This document shows, one piece after another, positions 8,077 to 17,233 of a stretch of DNA of 64,000 nt; within the stretch, counting starts at the first letter, position 1, and the number at the start of each line of letters is the position of its first letter. Under the pieces are notes generated by a model. It searched no databases. It was not told the origin of the DNA and worked only from the letters and a program-made list of their open reading frames with translations. The position numbers and the translations under genes are program-made. The DNA lies in contig NZ_FNBO01000010.1 in assembly GCF_900102375.1 (NCBI RefSeq), positions 1-64,000 on the forward strand. Direction: 5' to 3'. Origin of the DNA: Halorubrum xinjiangense. Its GTDB lineage: Archaea > Halobacteriota > Halobacteria > Halobacteriales > Haloferacaceae.

Positions 8077-9407
8077 GCGGGGACGACGCGACGCCGGAAG
8101 CCGCCGAAGCGGACCTCCGCCCCCTCCGGACTGACCTCCGGCCGGTCGTCGAGGCGGTCCGCGACGCCGACGCGGCCGCGTTCGTCGCCGTCGGCGACCG
8201 CTTCGACGACGACCTGCGGTACCTGACGCGCTTTTCTGGACCCGACCGACCGTCAGCGCTGGTCGTCGTTCCGGATGAGCCCGCAGACAGAGCCGTCCTC
8301 TGTGCCCCCGCGCTGTTCCGCGAGCAGACAGAACGCGAGTTCGTCGCGAGCGCGCGCGTCTCGACCGCGGAGTTGACCGACGACGACGCTGAGCCGACCG
8401 ACGACGCGAGCGCGGGGTTCCACGACGGCGTCGTCCGCGAAGTCCGGACGGAGGACCTCGGCGACCACGCCGGCGAGCGCGCGGCCGCCGTCCTCGGCGA
8501 CCTCGTCTCGGCCGAAAACGGCGACCGAACCGTTCTCACCCCCGCGTCGGTCCCCCACGACGCCGCGGTGTACCTGGAACGCGCCGGCAACGACCTCGCA
8601 TCGACGGACGCGGTCGCGGCCGCGAGGGCGCGCAAGACGCCGGCGGAGGTCGACCGCCTCCGCCGCGTCCAGCGCGCGGCGGTCGCCGGGATGGCCCGCG
8701 CCGAGTCGGTCCTCGCCGAGAGCGAGGTCGTCGAAGCGGTCGACGGGGGTCCCGAATCGAGCCGCCCCCCGCCGCTCCGCTGGGAGGGCGAGCCCCTGAC
8801 GACGGAGCGGCTCCGGCGCGAGGTGAATCGGGTCCTCGCCGCGCGCGGGGTCCGCGATGCCGGCAACACGGTGATCGGTGCCGGCCCGTCCGCGGCCGAC
8901 CTCCACTACGTCGGCAACGACCCGGTCCGGCCCGGCGAGACGGTGCTGCTCGACGTCTCGCCGCGCGGCCCTGACGGCTACTACGGAGACGTGACCCGGA
9001 CGTTCGTCGTCGACGGCGACGGCGGCTGGGAGCGCCGCGCGTACGTCGCGGTCGAGGCCGCCCGCGAGGCCGCGCTCGACGAGGTCGAACCGGGCGTCCC
9101 GGCGAAGACGGTTCACGGCGAAGCGGCCGCGGAACTGGCCGCGTACGGGTTCGACCCGAACGGCGACGAGGGCGAGGCCGGCTTCACGCACGGCACCGGA
9201 CACGGCGTCGGCGTGAGCCTCCACGAGGGACCGTCGCTGTCGGGCGCGGGCGAACTGCGGCCGGGCCACGTGGTGACCGTCGAGCCCGGGGTCTACGACC
9301 CGGACGTCGGCGGCGTCAGACTGGAGGACCTGGTCCTCGTCACCGACGAGGGGTACGAGATACTGGCCGCGTACCCGTTCGGGATCGTGCCGCAGGCGCG
9401 CGAGTGA
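8073..9407 (+). CDS. M24 family metallopeptidase (Xaa-Pro peptidase-like)
   Basis: A 444-residue protein with an N-terminal creatinase-like domain and a C-terminal pita-bread metallopeptidase domain. All five metal ligands are visible: D294, D306 (GDVTRTF), H377 (GTGHGVG), E404 (TVEPGVY) and E418 (RLEDLVL), predicting a dinuclear enzyme cleaving Xaa-Pro bonds. The GTG start at 8073 overlaps the helicase stop (GTGA) and is where the halophilic protein sequence begins; the frame is open further upstream only as a shadow of the helicase. Substrate not determinable; prolidase and aminopeptidase P are the candidates. Confidence 0.87.
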   Translation: MSGDDATPEAAEADLRPLRTDLRPVVEAVRDADAAAFVAVGDRFDDDLRYLTRFSGPDRPSALVVVPDEPADRAVLCAPALFREQTEREFVASARVSTAELTDDDAEPTDDASAGFHDGVVREVRTEDLGDHAGERAAAVLGDLVSAENGDRTVLTPASVPHDAAVYLERAGNDLASTDAVAAARARKTPAEVDRLRRVQRAAVAGMARAESVLAESEVVEAVDGGPESSRPPPLRWEGEPLTTERLRREVNRVLAARGVRDAGNTVIGAGPSAADLHYVGNDPVRPGETVLLDVSPRGPDGYYGDVTRTFVVDGDGGWERRAYVAVEAAREAALDEVEPGVPAKTVHGEAAAELAAYGFDPNGDEGEAGFTHGTGHGVGVSLHEGPSLSGAGELRPGHVVTVEPGVYDPDVGGVRLEDLVLVTDEGYEILAAYPFGIVPQARE

Positions 9408-9479
9408 CCGGCCGATAGCTACGACCGCTGTTTGAGCTATCGGCGTGTCTTTTTCTGTACCCGTCGAAGCCCGATACGC

Positions 9480-10493
9480 ATGCGATCGAAGCCCTCCATC
9501 GAAACCGGTGAGGCCGACGAGGCCGATCCGGGTCGGCGTATCGTGCCGAAGAGACTCCCGGCCGCACTGACGCTTCTCGTAGCGGCGGTCGCACTCGTCG
9601 GCGTCTCGGTCTCGGGCGTCGCTCTCGTCGGGACCGGCGCCGCCACCGCTCACGGGAGCGCCGAGTTCGACACGGAACTCAGCACCGTAAGCGAGGGCGA
9701 AACCGCCGTTATCGTCGTCAATAGCAGCTCAGTCGAGGCGTTCGAGGTCACCGTCGGCGACGAGGACGAGGTCGGATACGAGCTCCGCGCGACGGTGACG
9801 CCGGCAGCTGACGGTGCCACGTCGCTCGTGTTCGACCACGCCGAGGCCGGCGGGGACGGCAAAACCGTGACCGCCCGGGGCGACGGAACGGTCGAAGTCG
9901 ACTACGAGACGTCCCTCAACGACGCGGTCGCCCCCGGCGACTACGACGTGGAGCTGTTCGTCGCCGGCGGCGAACCGACCGACGTCGGTACCCTCGTCGT
10001 CGAAGACGGAGAGGACGATACCGGGAGCGGCGGAAACGCGACCGGGGAAAGCGACGCGGAAGAGGGGTCGACCGAGCCCGCCACCGTCACCGAGTCCGAC
10101 GTGGAGGGGGCCGACCTGCTCGTCGAGCCGGCGGAGACGGAGGTGAGCGTTCCGGTGGACCTCGACGACGGCGAGACGGTGAGCGTCCGGGTTCGGTCGG
10201 CCGGAGACGCGAGTCCGAGGTTCATCGTACAGAACGAGACGACCGTCGAAGACGAGTCGGCCACCGCGACCGTCGACCTGAGCGAGGCGACCCACGGCGA
10301 CCGCGCGACGCTGACCGTCCGTGGGAACGAAGCCCTCGACGAGCCAGTCGAGCGAGAGGTGCTCGTCGTCGACGAGGAGGTCGGTGTCGAGGAGCGCGAC
10401 GGCGGTCTCGACGTCGAGACGCCCGGGTTCGGGGCCGTCGCTGGCGGACTCGCGCTTCTCGCCGCCGCACTCGTGGCCGGGCGACGAGGGTAA
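9480..10493 (+). CDS. PGF-CTERM surface protein
   Basis: A 337-residue exported protein. A hydrophobic signal segment (about 26-52) precedes two beta-rich, threonine/acid-rich extracellular domains separated by a low-complexity linker (about 181-200). The C-terminus is a tripartite sorting signal: PGFG at about 315-318, a hydrophobic helix, then RRG. This is the substrate pattern of archaeosortase A, which replaces the tail with a lipid anchor on the S-layer side. Repeated YxV/VxVxxxGD strands resemble BGTF-like surface domains. N-glycosylation sequons occur (for example NSSS, NAT, NET). Binding partner unknown. Confidence 0.82.
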   Translation: MRSKPSIETGEADEADPGRRIVPKRLPAALTLLVAAVALVGVSVSGVALVGTGAATAHGSAEFDTELSTVSEGETAVIVVNSSSVEAFEVTVGDEDEVGYELRATVTPAADGATSLVFDHAEAGGDGKTVTARGDGTVEVDYETSLNDAVAPGDYDVELFVAGGEPTDVGTLVVEDGEDDTGSGGNATGESDAEEGSTEPATVTESDVEGADLLVEPAETEVSVPVDLDDGETVSVRVRSAGDASPRFIVQNETTVEDESATATVDLSEATHGDRATLTVRGNEALDEPVEREVLVVDEEVGVEERDGGLDVETPGFGAVAGGLALLAAALVAGRRG

Positions 10494-10508
10494 CGGGGCT
10501 GGACCGGG

Positions 10509-10781
10509 CTACTTCTCGACCGAATCGCCCTCGGAGCCGTTGGCGTCGGGGTCGTCCCCCCTGAGCTGTCGGGGGAGCAGCCCGGAGAGCAGGCGGCGGA
10601 CGATCCGGGCCGGATCGAGGAAGTACTGCGGGAGGACCACCATCGCGACGGCGACGACCAGCAGGCCGCCGCCCAGCGCGACCTCGCCGGCGACCAGCCG
10701 GATGACGGCGTAGTTCGCGAGCGGCAGCGCGAAGACGAGCGACGCCGCCAGCCCGATCATGTCCAGCAGTCCGAGTCGCAT
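10509..10781 (-). CDS. two-helix membrane protein, possibly DUF7533
   Basis: A 90-residue protein with two hydrophobic helices (about 5-30 and 34-54), followed by a PARIVRRLLSG amphipathic stretch and an acidic tail. The layout resembles a haloarchaeal family I recall as DUF7533, which has no known function. It converges with the PGF-CTERM gene (15 nt between stop codons) and is divergent from riboflavin synthase. Confidence 0.7.
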   Translation of the reverse strand: MRLGLLDMIGLAASLVFALPLANYAVIRLVAGEVALGGGLLVVAVAMVVLPQYFLDPARIVRRLLSGLLPRQLRGDDPDANGSEGDSVEK

Positions 10782-10891
10782 CGACCCTCCGTTGATCCCC
10801 GGGGGGCAAAAGGGACGCGGCGCGCGACGGGGCGGGCGTCCCGACCGCGTCGACCCAGAACCGATATCCGTCGCCCGCCCCCAGTTCCGGT

Positions 10892-11509
10892 ATGTTCACC
10901 GGCATCGTCGAGGACACCGGAACGGTCCGCGCGCGGACCGAGACCGACGACGGGCTTCGCCTGCGGATCGGCGTCGACGGGTTCGACGACCTCCACCACG
11001 GCCAGTCGATAAGCGTGAGCGGCGTCTGCCTGACCGTCGAAGAGTACGGGAGCGACGACGACGCCACCGACGCCGGCGGCGACTGGTTCGCGGTGTTCCT
11101 CGCGAGCGAGACGGTCGCGAAGACGTACCTCGGCGACGTGGCCGAGGGCGACGCGGTCAACGTCGAGCGCGCGATGCCCGCTGACGGGCGGTTCGACGGC
11201 CACGTCGTCCAGGGCCACGTCGACACCGTCGCCGAAGTCAGGGGGATCGAGCGCGTCGGCGAGGACTGGCGGTTCACCTTCGCGATCCCCGAGGGGCACG
11301 GCGACTACCTCGTCGACAAGGGCTCCGTGACGCTCGACGGGATCTCGCTGACGGTCGCCGAAAAGCGCGACGGGGAGTTTGACGTCGCGATCATCCCGAC
11401 GACGTACGACCTGACGACGCTCTCGGAGAAGTCGGTCGGCGACCCGGTCCACCTGGAGGTCGACGTGATTGCGAAGTACGTCGAGAACATGCTGGACGGA
11501 TACGCCTGA
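10892..11509 (+). CDS. ribE: riboflavin synthase, bacterial (alpha-subunit) type
   Basis: A 205-residue protein that dismutates two 6,7-dimethyl-8-ribityllumazine molecules into riboflavin and a pyrimidinedione. It is the bacterial two-domain type: MFTGIVEDTG opens the first lumazine-binding repeat, and GHVVQGHVDTVA at about 101-112 opens the second, with the GxSxTV motifs SVSGVCLTV and TLDGISLTV in the two halves. Haloarchaea carry this type rather than the unrelated archaeal RibC. A 12-residue acidic insert (about 53-64) lies in the first domain. No other rib gene is adjacent. Confidence 0.92.
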   Translation: MFTGIVEDTGTVRARTETDDGLRLRIGVDGFDDLHHGQSISVSGVCLTVEEYGSDDDATDAGGDWFAVFLASETVAKTYLGDVAEGDAVNVERAMPADGRFDGHVVQGHVDTVAEVRGIERVGEDWRFTFAIPEGHGDYLVDKGSVTLDGISLTVAEKRDGEFDVAIIPTTYDLTTLSEKSVGDPVHLEVDVIAKYVENMLDGYA

Positions 11510-11599
11510 GCGCTGTTGCGGCGAGGTGGCATATCGAAATTTAGGGTTGCTCGGTTTTGTGACTCCGGAGACGAGACTACGAAACCCGTTTTTAAATTC

Positions 11600-11716
11600 A
11601 GGTCGCTCGTTTATAAGCCGCTGCCTGCGGATCGGCAACGAACACCGCCAAAGCTCCAGCCGCTCACTTATAAATAGTTGACCCCGGCGCGACGACGAAC
11701 ACCTCCAAAGCCCCAG
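11600..11716 (-). repeat. tandem 3'-box repeats of element copy A
   Basis: Read on the minus strand: GGCTGGGGCTTTGGAGG, about 25 nt of variable sequence, then TATTTATAAGTGAGC; a second unit GGCTGGAGCTTTGGCGG, variable sequence, then GCTTATAAACGAGCG. The period is about 55 bp. The first unit is the 3' end of the structured element at 11711-12010; the second is an extra copy of that end. Between riboflavin synthase and the boxes (11510-11600) nothing else is recognisable. Confidence 0.7.
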
Positions 11717-12010
11717 CCGCGAGGCGGACGCACGCTCGCTGTCGCCCGAAAATCAGAGATTTTCGGGATGACGAGACGCCGAAGGCGTCTCGAACCACGC
11801 TCCTCACTCGATCGCTCACTCCGTTCGCTCTCTCGTTGCGGTGCTTGCGTCGCCTGCGCCCGCCTCGCGGCTGCCCCTTTGAGCCCCACCCGACCGCAAC
11901 CGCACAGCACCTCACGCCTCCCCAGCCTCGTCGGTCGCCGTCGCTTCGCTCGGCGACCGACTCCCTCGCGCGTGCTCCTCGCGCCCGATGGGCACTCGGA
12001 GGCACGCGCC
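11711..12010 (-). ncRNA. dispersed structured RNA element, copy A
   Basis: Read on the minus strand this starts with GGCGCGTGC, paired to a later CACGCGC, and encloses a hairpin with lower arms CTCC/GGAG, a tandem G.A and upper arms TGCCC/GGGCG. A second hairpin, GTCGGTCGCCG with CGGCGACCGAC, follows, then two long tri-loop hairpins (CGAGACGCC/GGCGTCTCG and CCCGAAAATC/GATTTTCGGG). A closing 19-bp helix pairs 11855-11873 with 11714-11732. Comparison with copies C and D shows compensatory changes. It lies downstream of the GGGP synthase gene on the same strand, behind a T-run. No conserved ORF. Transcription is inferred, not shown. Confidence 0.6.
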
Positions 12011-12149
12011 GACCGCATCGCCGGTCCACTCGGTCCAGCAGATCGACTGTCTTCCCCGTACGGAGCATCCGCGAGCGAAGCGAGCGGTTCACCGACGGCG
12101 AGGCGAACGCCGAGCCGTTGGCTTTTTCCCTCCAGGTTTTTCGAGGAGC

Positions 12150-12200
12150 GGTTCCCGAAGCGAACGAAGTGAGCGAGGGAACCCGACGAGAAAAAAGTGG
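12150..12200 (-). terminator. T-run and hairpin after GGGP synthase
   Basis: On the minus strand a TTTTTT run (12191-12196) lies 19 nt past the stop codon, followed by a hairpin with arms GGTTCCC and GGGAACC (12150-12183). T-runs suffice for archaeal termination. Region 12011-12149 beyond it contains short CG-rich hairpins (for example CCGC...GCGG around 12070-12090) but no gene. Confidence 0.45.
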
Positions 12201-12214
12201 AAGCGAAAAGGTGG

Positions 12215-12922
12215 TCAGTCGTCGTGGGCGTCCTTCGCGCCTTCCACCGTCTCACGGACGGCGTCGACGCCCTCGTCGTGGAGCAGGTCGCCGACGACGA
12301 TCACGTCGCTGTGGGCGGCCATCTCGTTGGCCGACTCGTAGTCGTGGATGCCGCCGCCATAGAAGAGCGTGGCGTCGGCTACGGCGTCGTGGGCGGCCGC
12401 GACCTTTTCCGTGTCGCCGAAGGTGCCCGAGTACTCGACGTAGACGATCTCCTGGCCGAACATGCGCTCGGCCACCTTCGCGTACGCCGCCACGTCGTCG
12501 GCGCTGAGGTCGCAGTCGGCCTCCGTCAGCTGGGCGACCGACGCCTCGGGGTTCATCACGATGTACGCCTCGGTGTGGGTCCGGCTCCAGTCGAGGTCGT
12601 CGATGCGGACCCACTCCTTGTGCGCGCCGGTGATCCAGAAGGGGCCGCCCGCGTTGAACACGGTCGGGATCAGGTAGCCGTCGAGCGCCGGCGAGTCGAT
12701 CACGACACCCGGGTTCGACGGCTCCTGGTACAGCGGCACGTCGTACTCCGCGGCGGCGTCAACGACGCGCGACATCTTCTCCGCGGTGACGTCGAGGGTC
12801 CCGCCGATCTCGATCGCGTCCGTCCCGGTCCGGCAGACGTCCTCGAAGGTCTCCCCCGGCCGGAGGTCCTTGTCGGGGTCGACCTTCAGCACGTGGTCCC
12901 AGTCGTCCCACGGGTTGTTCAT
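12215..12922 (-). CDS. phosphoglycerol geranylgeranyltransferase (GGGP synthase)
   Basis: A 235-residue TIM-barrel enzyme that joins geranylgeranyl diphosphate to sn-glycerol 1-phosphate, forming the first ether bond of archaeal lipids. Family marks are the EIGGT block (about 38-42), YQEPSNPGV, the [14 protein letters not shown] strand and the phosphate-gripping FYGGGIHD near residue 190. ATG 12922 starts [11 protein letters not shown], the normal haloarchaeal N-terminus; the frame upstream overlaps cetZ and is a shadow. It lies 74 nt after cetZ on the same strand. It ends in a short acidic tail, like most proteins here. Confidence 0.92.
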   Translation of the reverse strand: MNNPWDDWDHVLKVDPDKDLRPGETFEDVCRTGTDAIEIGGTLDVTAEKMSRVVDAAAEYDVPLYQEPSNPGVVIDSPALDGYLIPTVFNAGGPFWITGAHKEWVRIDDLDWSRTHTEAYIVMNPEASVAQLTEADCDLSADDVAAYAKVAERMFGQEIVYVEYSGTFGDTEKVAAAHDAVADATLFYGGGIHDYESANEMAAHSDVIVVGDLLHDEGVDAVRETVEGAKDAHDD

Positions 12923-12996
12923 CGGAAGCGACTCCACCGGCGGGAACCAAAAAGGTGCGGAACCTGTCCCGCGAGCGGGCGACGCGAGAGCGGAGG

Positions 12997-14076
12997 CTAC
13001 AGCAGGTCGTCGAGTTCGTCGTTCTCGAACGCGGCCGCGGGGTCCGGCTTCTCCTCGCGCTCGTCGCGCACCGCCTGCCGCGCGCGCTCTAGGAACGCCT
13101 CGACGCGCTGCGAGCGCTCGACGCCCGCGAGGAGCACGAGCGCGGCGACCCGCTCGGAGTCGAGCGGGAAGTCGCCGCCGCGGACCTGCATCGACCCCGT
13201 CTCCTCTTGGAGCCACTTACGGGCCTTCTCCGCGCCTTTCCGCGAGATCCGGTCCGGGTCGCCGGCGACCGCGACGAGGGCGGCGTCGGCGTCGGTGGCG
13301 CTCGGCAGCGAGAGGCCGGTCATCACCGCGCTGCGGACCGCGCTCGTCACCGTGGTGACGTTCTCTTCCGGGTCCTCGGCCGCGGGCGCCGACGAGAACC
13401 CGACCGCGGCCATCCCGCCGGCGCGGAGCGTGTTGATCACCTCGCTCGTGTCGACGACCGACTCGCCGACCCCCTCTACCGCCTCGCCGGCGGCGAGGAT
13501 GAGCCCGACCCGCTTCGCCATCGAGGCGTTGATCGCCTCGTAGCCGCCCTCCATGGATTCCCCCGAGGAGCGCCACGCGTCGTTGTCGAGCAGGATCGTC
13601 GCGTCCGCCTCGCGGACCAGCGTCTTGAGCGACCGCCCGGCGTTCACCTGGTACATCGTCCCCTCGTCACGGCCGGGGAGAACCCCGATCGCGTAGACGG
13701 GGACGTCGTACACCCGGTTCAGCTCGCGGACGAGGACCGGCGCGCCGCCGGATCCGGTGCCGCCGCCGAGGCCGGCGACGACGAAGATGGCCTCGGCCTC
13801 CGCAGTGACCTTCGGCGCGAGCGCGTCGAGCACCTCGACGGCGTCTTCGTCCATCACTTCTGCGCCGAGTTCGTTGTCGCCGCCGACGCCGTGCCCGCTG
13901 ACGCGCGACTGCCCGACGAGGACCGTTTCGAGCGGGAGGGGATCGAGGTCGGCCGCGGCCGTGTTGACGGCGAGCGCGTCGAGGACCGCGCCGTAGCCGG
14001 CGTCGGCGTCGAACTCCGCGAGAGCGGTCGTCAGCTTGCCGCCCGCCTGTCCGACGCCGAGGAGGACTGCTTTCAT
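12997..14076 (-). CDS. cetZ: CetZ-type tubulin/FtsZ-family GTPase
   Basis: A 359-residue cytoskeletal GTPase. The N-terminus [14 protein letters not shown] is the CetZ nucleotide-binding start, the tubulin signature GLGGGTGSG is at 102-110, and the T7 loop region NASMAKR begins at N183. CetZ proteins control cell shape and motility in haloarchaea rather than division itself. A charged C-terminal tail ending NDELDDLL may bind partners. The start at 14076 is fixed by the conserved MKAV; further upstream codons are intergenic. Which CetZ subfamily it belongs to cannot be decided here. Confidence 0.9.
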   Translation of the reverse strand: MKAVLLGVGQAGGKLTTALAEFDADAGYGAVLDALAVNTAAADLDPLPLETVLVGQSRVSGHGVGGDNELGAEVMDEDAVEVLDALAPKVTAEAEAIFVVAGLGGGTGSGGAPVLVRELNRVYDVPVYAIGVLPGRDEGTMYQVNAGRSLKTLVREADATILLDNDAWRSSGESMEGGYEAINASMAKRVGLILAAGEAVEGVGESVVDTSEVINTLRAGGMAAVGFSSAPAAEDPEENVTTVTSAVRSAVMTGLSLPSATDADAALVAVAGDPDRISRKGAEKARKWLQEETGSMQVRGGDFPLDSERVAALVLLAGVERSQRVEAFLERARQAVRDEREEKPDPAAAFENDELDDLL

Positions 14077-14150
14077 ACGAAGACGTACCAGTTCCCTCGA
14101 CAATACACTTTCCCCGACATTTAAGAGTGAAACCGCGGGCAACGGGTCGC

Positions 14151-14747
14151 ATGACCGACCACGCACAGGGCACCGAGCCGTCGAGGGCGGGAACGGAGGC
14201 CGCGGGATCAGAAACGGAGGCGGCACCGACGGGGACAAACGGACCGGGCGACCGGATCGAGGCCCGACTCCGCGCCGTCGAGCGCGCGGTGACGGGGAGC
14301 GACGCGCGGCCGGCGGACGCCGCCGCGGAGGCGGAGGCGACCGCCGAGCGCGAGCGGCTCGAGTCGCGGCTCGACGACCTCGAGGAGCGCGTCGCGGAGC
14401 TGGAGGCGGCGACGCAGGCGGTCCGCGGCTACGCGGGGGCTGTCAGGGCCGTCAACCGCGAGGTGGAGCGGCGGGCCGACCTCGCGCTGGCGCGGGCGAC
14501 CGAGGCCGGGCGAGAGGGCGGCCGAGGCGTCGGCCACGGCGATATCAAACGCGGCGCGAGCGGTGGAGAACACGCCGACGGCGCCGTGCCGTCGGAGAGC
14601 GCCCTCGACGCCGCCCTGCCGGACGACCGGCCGGCATCCGGACCGCACACCGGCAGCAGCGGGAGCAACGAGGACGGTGGGGCCACGGGTGACGACGACG
14701 GCGCGTGGGCGACGGACGCGCTGGACCGGCTCCGGGAGTCGCTGTGA
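14151..14747 (+). CDS. coiled-coil protein at head of pilus locus (DUF7310 type)
   Basis: A 198-residue soluble protein. Residues 60-125 contain heptad-like ERLESRLDDLEERVAELE and predict a long coiled coil; both ends are low-complexity and acidic. It is the first gene of a co-directional series leading to a secretion ATPase, with only 7 nt to the next gene. I recognise the position and coiled-coil pattern as DUF7310. A scaffold or regulator of the pilus machine is an inference. Confidence 0.75.
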   Translation: MTDHAQGTEPSRAGTEAAGSETEAAPTGTNGPGDRIEARLRAVERAVTGSDARPADAAAEAEATAERERLESRLDDLEERVAELEAATQAVRGYAGAVRAVNREVERRADLALARATEAGREGGRGVGHGDIKRGASGGEHADGAVPSESALDAALPDDRPASGPHTGSSGSNEDGGATGDDDGAWATDALDRLRESL

Positions 14748-14754
14748 GCGAGCC

Positions 14755-15219
14755 GTGATCCGCGTGGTTCTCACCGTCCTCGTGGCGGTCGCGCTGCTGG
14801 CGGCGTCGATGCCCGCGGTCGAGACGGCTCGGACCGCGACGACGGCGGAGCGGATCGGCGCCGAGGCGGACCGGTTAGAGCGCGCGATCGGCGGCGTCGT
14901 CGCAGATGCGACCCCCGTGAACGACCCCGCAATGGCGGCGCAGACGACCGTCCTCCTCCGCGTTCCGACGGGGTTCGCCGCGGCTGACATCGACCGAATC
15001 GCGCTCGTCGAACCGCCGGACCGGCCGGGGTGCGTCGCGCTTGCGTACCGGGTCGACGGCCGGCCGGAGCGCACGCTCCGCGTCGGGACAGGGCCCGCGG
15101 AGACCGCCGTCGATCTCGGCGGCGGGCCGATCGAGCTCCGGCCGGGCGGAGCGAACCGAATCCGGGTCCGATACGTCGACGACGACGGGCCAACGGTCCA
15201 GATCCGTCGCATCGGATGA
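14755..15219 (+). CDS. membrane-anchored pilus-locus protein (DUF7311 type)
   Basis: A 154-residue protein starting at GTG 14755. One N-terminal transmembrane segment (VIRVVLTVLVAVALLAASMP) is followed by a helical stretch with TERI-EADRLERAI heptads and a C-terminal beta-rich domain. It lies 7 nt after the coiled-coil gene and before the ATPase, matching the haloarchaeal family I recall as DUF7311. The single N-terminal hydrophobic helix followed by a polar alpha-helix is pseudopilin-like, but no class III signal-peptide cleavage motif is clear. Confidence 0.72.
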   Translation: MIRVVLTVLVAVALLAASMPAVETARTATTAERIGAEADRLERAIGGVVADATPVNDPAMAAQTTVLLRVPTGFAAADIDRIALVEPPDRPGCVALAYRVDGRPERTLRVGTGPAETAVDLGGGPIELRPGGANRIRVRYVDDDGPTVQIRRIG

Positions 15220-15262
15220 GCGGGTCGACCGGAGGCGACGCGGGCGGACGTCCGAGCGATCG

Positions 15263-15270
15263 TTTATATA
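15263..15270 (+). promoter_or_regulatory. TATA box of the secretion ATPase
   Basis: TTTATATA ends 22 nt before the ATG at 15293. The same octamer with the same 22-nt spacing recurs at 19123-19130 before the ATG at 19153, so the pilus locus has at least two internal leaderless promoters. Confidence 0.65.
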
Positions 15271-15292
15271 CCAGAGCGCGGCCACGCCCGCC

Positions 15293-17233
15293 ATGAACCT
15301 CGATCTCGTCGAGCAGGTCGCCGGCAACGGCGGCGAGACGCCGCTCCGACTGCTCCCGTGGATCGACGGCGACACCCGCGAGTGCCGGTGCGAGCCGACG
15401 TTCCGCGAGCCGGTGGGAACCGGCGTCGAAGACCGGGCGGTACTCGACGTCGACACGGACGGCTGTCCCGGACGCGGTGACCTCGCCGCGAGCCCGGACT
15501 GCCTCGCGACCGTTATTACGGCGCTCACCGACCGCGACGCCGACGTGATCAGGACGCGACACCGCGGGCGGGAGCGCGCCTACGCCGACCGCGCGGCCGA
15601 CCTCTTAATCGCCGCGGGGCGCTTCCGGGAGCGGATCGGGTTCCACGAGGAGCGGCTCGCCGACCGCGTCGTCCGCGATCCGCTCGGGGCGGCCGCGGAG
15701 GCGGCCGGCCGCGCCGGCCCTGCGAAGCGGATCGCGACCGAGACAGGGCTGCTGGCGGCCGCCGAGGAACTCGCCGGAGACGCGGACGGGGGAGCGGGCG
15801 AACGCGATATGCGCGAACGGCTGCGTGCGCACGTCGGCCCGACCGCCGCGACCGCGCGCGTCGCGGCCGCGCCCCCGCCGGGTGCGGCGCTCGTCGACCG
15901 CTGGACGGTTCCGACCGGAGCGACGGTACGGCTCTACGAGGGCGACGACTCGCTCAGGACGTATCACCTCACCACGCCGAGCGCCGACCTCGACGCCGAC
16001 AGCGTGGCGACCCTCGCCGCCGCGCGGGACCGACTACTCGACGACCCCCGCGGCGGTGATAGGGCGCCCGGGCGCGCGGTGCGGGAGGTGGCTACCGACG
16101 GCGACCCGGTTGCGGACCTGACCGAGATTCTGCGGCGGCACACGCACGGCTACGGCGCGTTCGAACACGTCTTCGCCGACGACCGGGTGAGCGACGCGAC
16201 GGTGACGGCGCCGGTCGCGGAGAATCCCCTCCGCGTGGTCCTCGACGGCGAACGGTGCCGGACGAACGTGCGGCTCCCGCCCGAGGGGGCCGCCACGCTC
16301 GCGTCGCGGCTCCGGCGGGCGAGCGGGCGGGCCTTCTCGCGGGCGACGCCGACGCTCGACGCGACGATCGAGTCCGAGACCGGGCGGGTCAGGGTGGCCG
16401 CGGCCACGGCCCCGGCGAGCGACGGCCTCTCGTTCACCTTCCGACGCGGCGATCCGGAGGCGTGGACGCTCGCTCGGCTGGTGTCCGTCGACACGCTCAC
16501 GCCCGCGGCGGCCGGGCTGTTGTCGGTCGCCGTCGAGCGCGGCGTGACCGGGCTGGTCGCGGGGGGACGGGCGGCCGGCAAGACGACCGCACTCGGAGCG
16601 CTGCTGTGGGAGCTGCCCCCCGAGACGCGGACGATCGTCATCGAGGACACGCCGGAACTCCCGGTGGACGCGCTCGCCGACGTCGGCCGGGACGCGCAGC
16701 GACTGCGCGTCGGGGACGGCGCCGAACTCGCGCCGGCGGACGCGGTGCGGACCGCGCTCCGCATGGGCGGCGGCGCGATAAGCGTCGGCGAGGTGCGCGG
16801 CGAGGAAGCGCGGGCACTGTACGAGGCGATGCGCGTCGGAGCCGCCGGTGAGACGGTCCTCGGGACGATCCACGGCGAGGACCCGGCGGCCGTCGAGGAG
16901 CGGGTCGTCACCGATCTCGGGGTCGCCCGCTCGTCGTTCGCCGCGACGGACCTGATCGCGGTCCTCGACGACCACCGCGTCGAATCGATCGTCGAAGTCG
17001 GCGATCACGACGACGGGGCGAGCTTCGATCCGCTCTTCGAGCGGACCGAGCGGGGACTCGTCGCGACGGGTCGGATCGACCGCGGAGAGAGCCGACTGAT
17101 CGAGGACCTCGCCGATTCGGACGAGTCGTACGCCGCGGTGCGGGAGGCCGTCGATCGGCGGAGCGGCCGGATCCGCGACGCGGTTCGAGCGGGACGGATC
17201 GCGCCGGCGCGGTACGATGGAGGCGATCGATGA
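15293..17233 (+). CDS. type II/IV secretion system ATPase (PilB/TadA-like)
   Basis: A 646-residue cytoplasmic hexameric ATPase expected to power assembly of a type IV pilus-like fibre. Walker A is AGGRAAGKTT (about 422-431), the Asp box IVIEDTPELP follows, Walker B is GGGAISVGEVRGEEA (about 492-506) and the His box includes GTIHGEDPAAVEER. Four cysteines at 31, 33, 58 and 70 (CRC, GCPG, DC) could form a small metal site in the N-terminal domain. It overlaps the TadC-like gene by 4 nt. The adhesion pilus, archaellum and Tad systems share this family; the neighbours favour the haloarchaeal PilB3-like group. Confidence 0.88.
   Translation: MNLDLVEQVAGNGGETPLRLLPWIDGDTRECRCEPTFREPVGTGVEDRAVLDVDTDGCPGRGDLAASPDCLATVITALTDRDADVIRTRHRGRERAYADRAADLLIAAGRFRERIGFHEERLADRVVRDPLGAAAEAAGRAGPAKRIATETGLLAAAEELAGDADGGAGERDMRERLRAHVGPTAATARVAAAPPPGAALVDRWTVPTGATVRLYEGDDSLRTYHLTTPSADLDADSVATLAAARDRLLDDPRGGDRAPGRAVREVATDGDPVADLTEILRRHTHGYGAFEHVFADDRVSDATVTAPVAENPLRVVLDGERCRTNVRLPPEGAATLASRLRRASGRAFSRATPTLDATIESETGRVRVAAATAPASDGLSFTFRRGDPEAWTLARLVSVDTLTPAAAGLLSVAVERGVTGLVAGGRAAGKTTALGALLWELPPETRTIVIEDTPELPVDALADVGRDAQRLRVGDGAELAPADAVRTALRMGGGAISVGEVRGEEARALYEAMRVGAAGETVLGTIHGEDPAAVEERVVTDLGVARSSFAATDLIAVLDDHRVESIVEVGDHDDGASFDPLFERTERGLVATGRIDRGESRLIEDLADSDESYAAVREAVDRRSGRIRDAVRAGRIAPARYDGGDR

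Noticed and set aside
11678-12507. Long plus-strand reading frames across the 11.7-12.2 kb repeat
   Set aside because: They read the structured element in antisense, have no homologue in the other copies' frames, and are Arg/Ser-rich as expected of GC-rich noncoding DNA.
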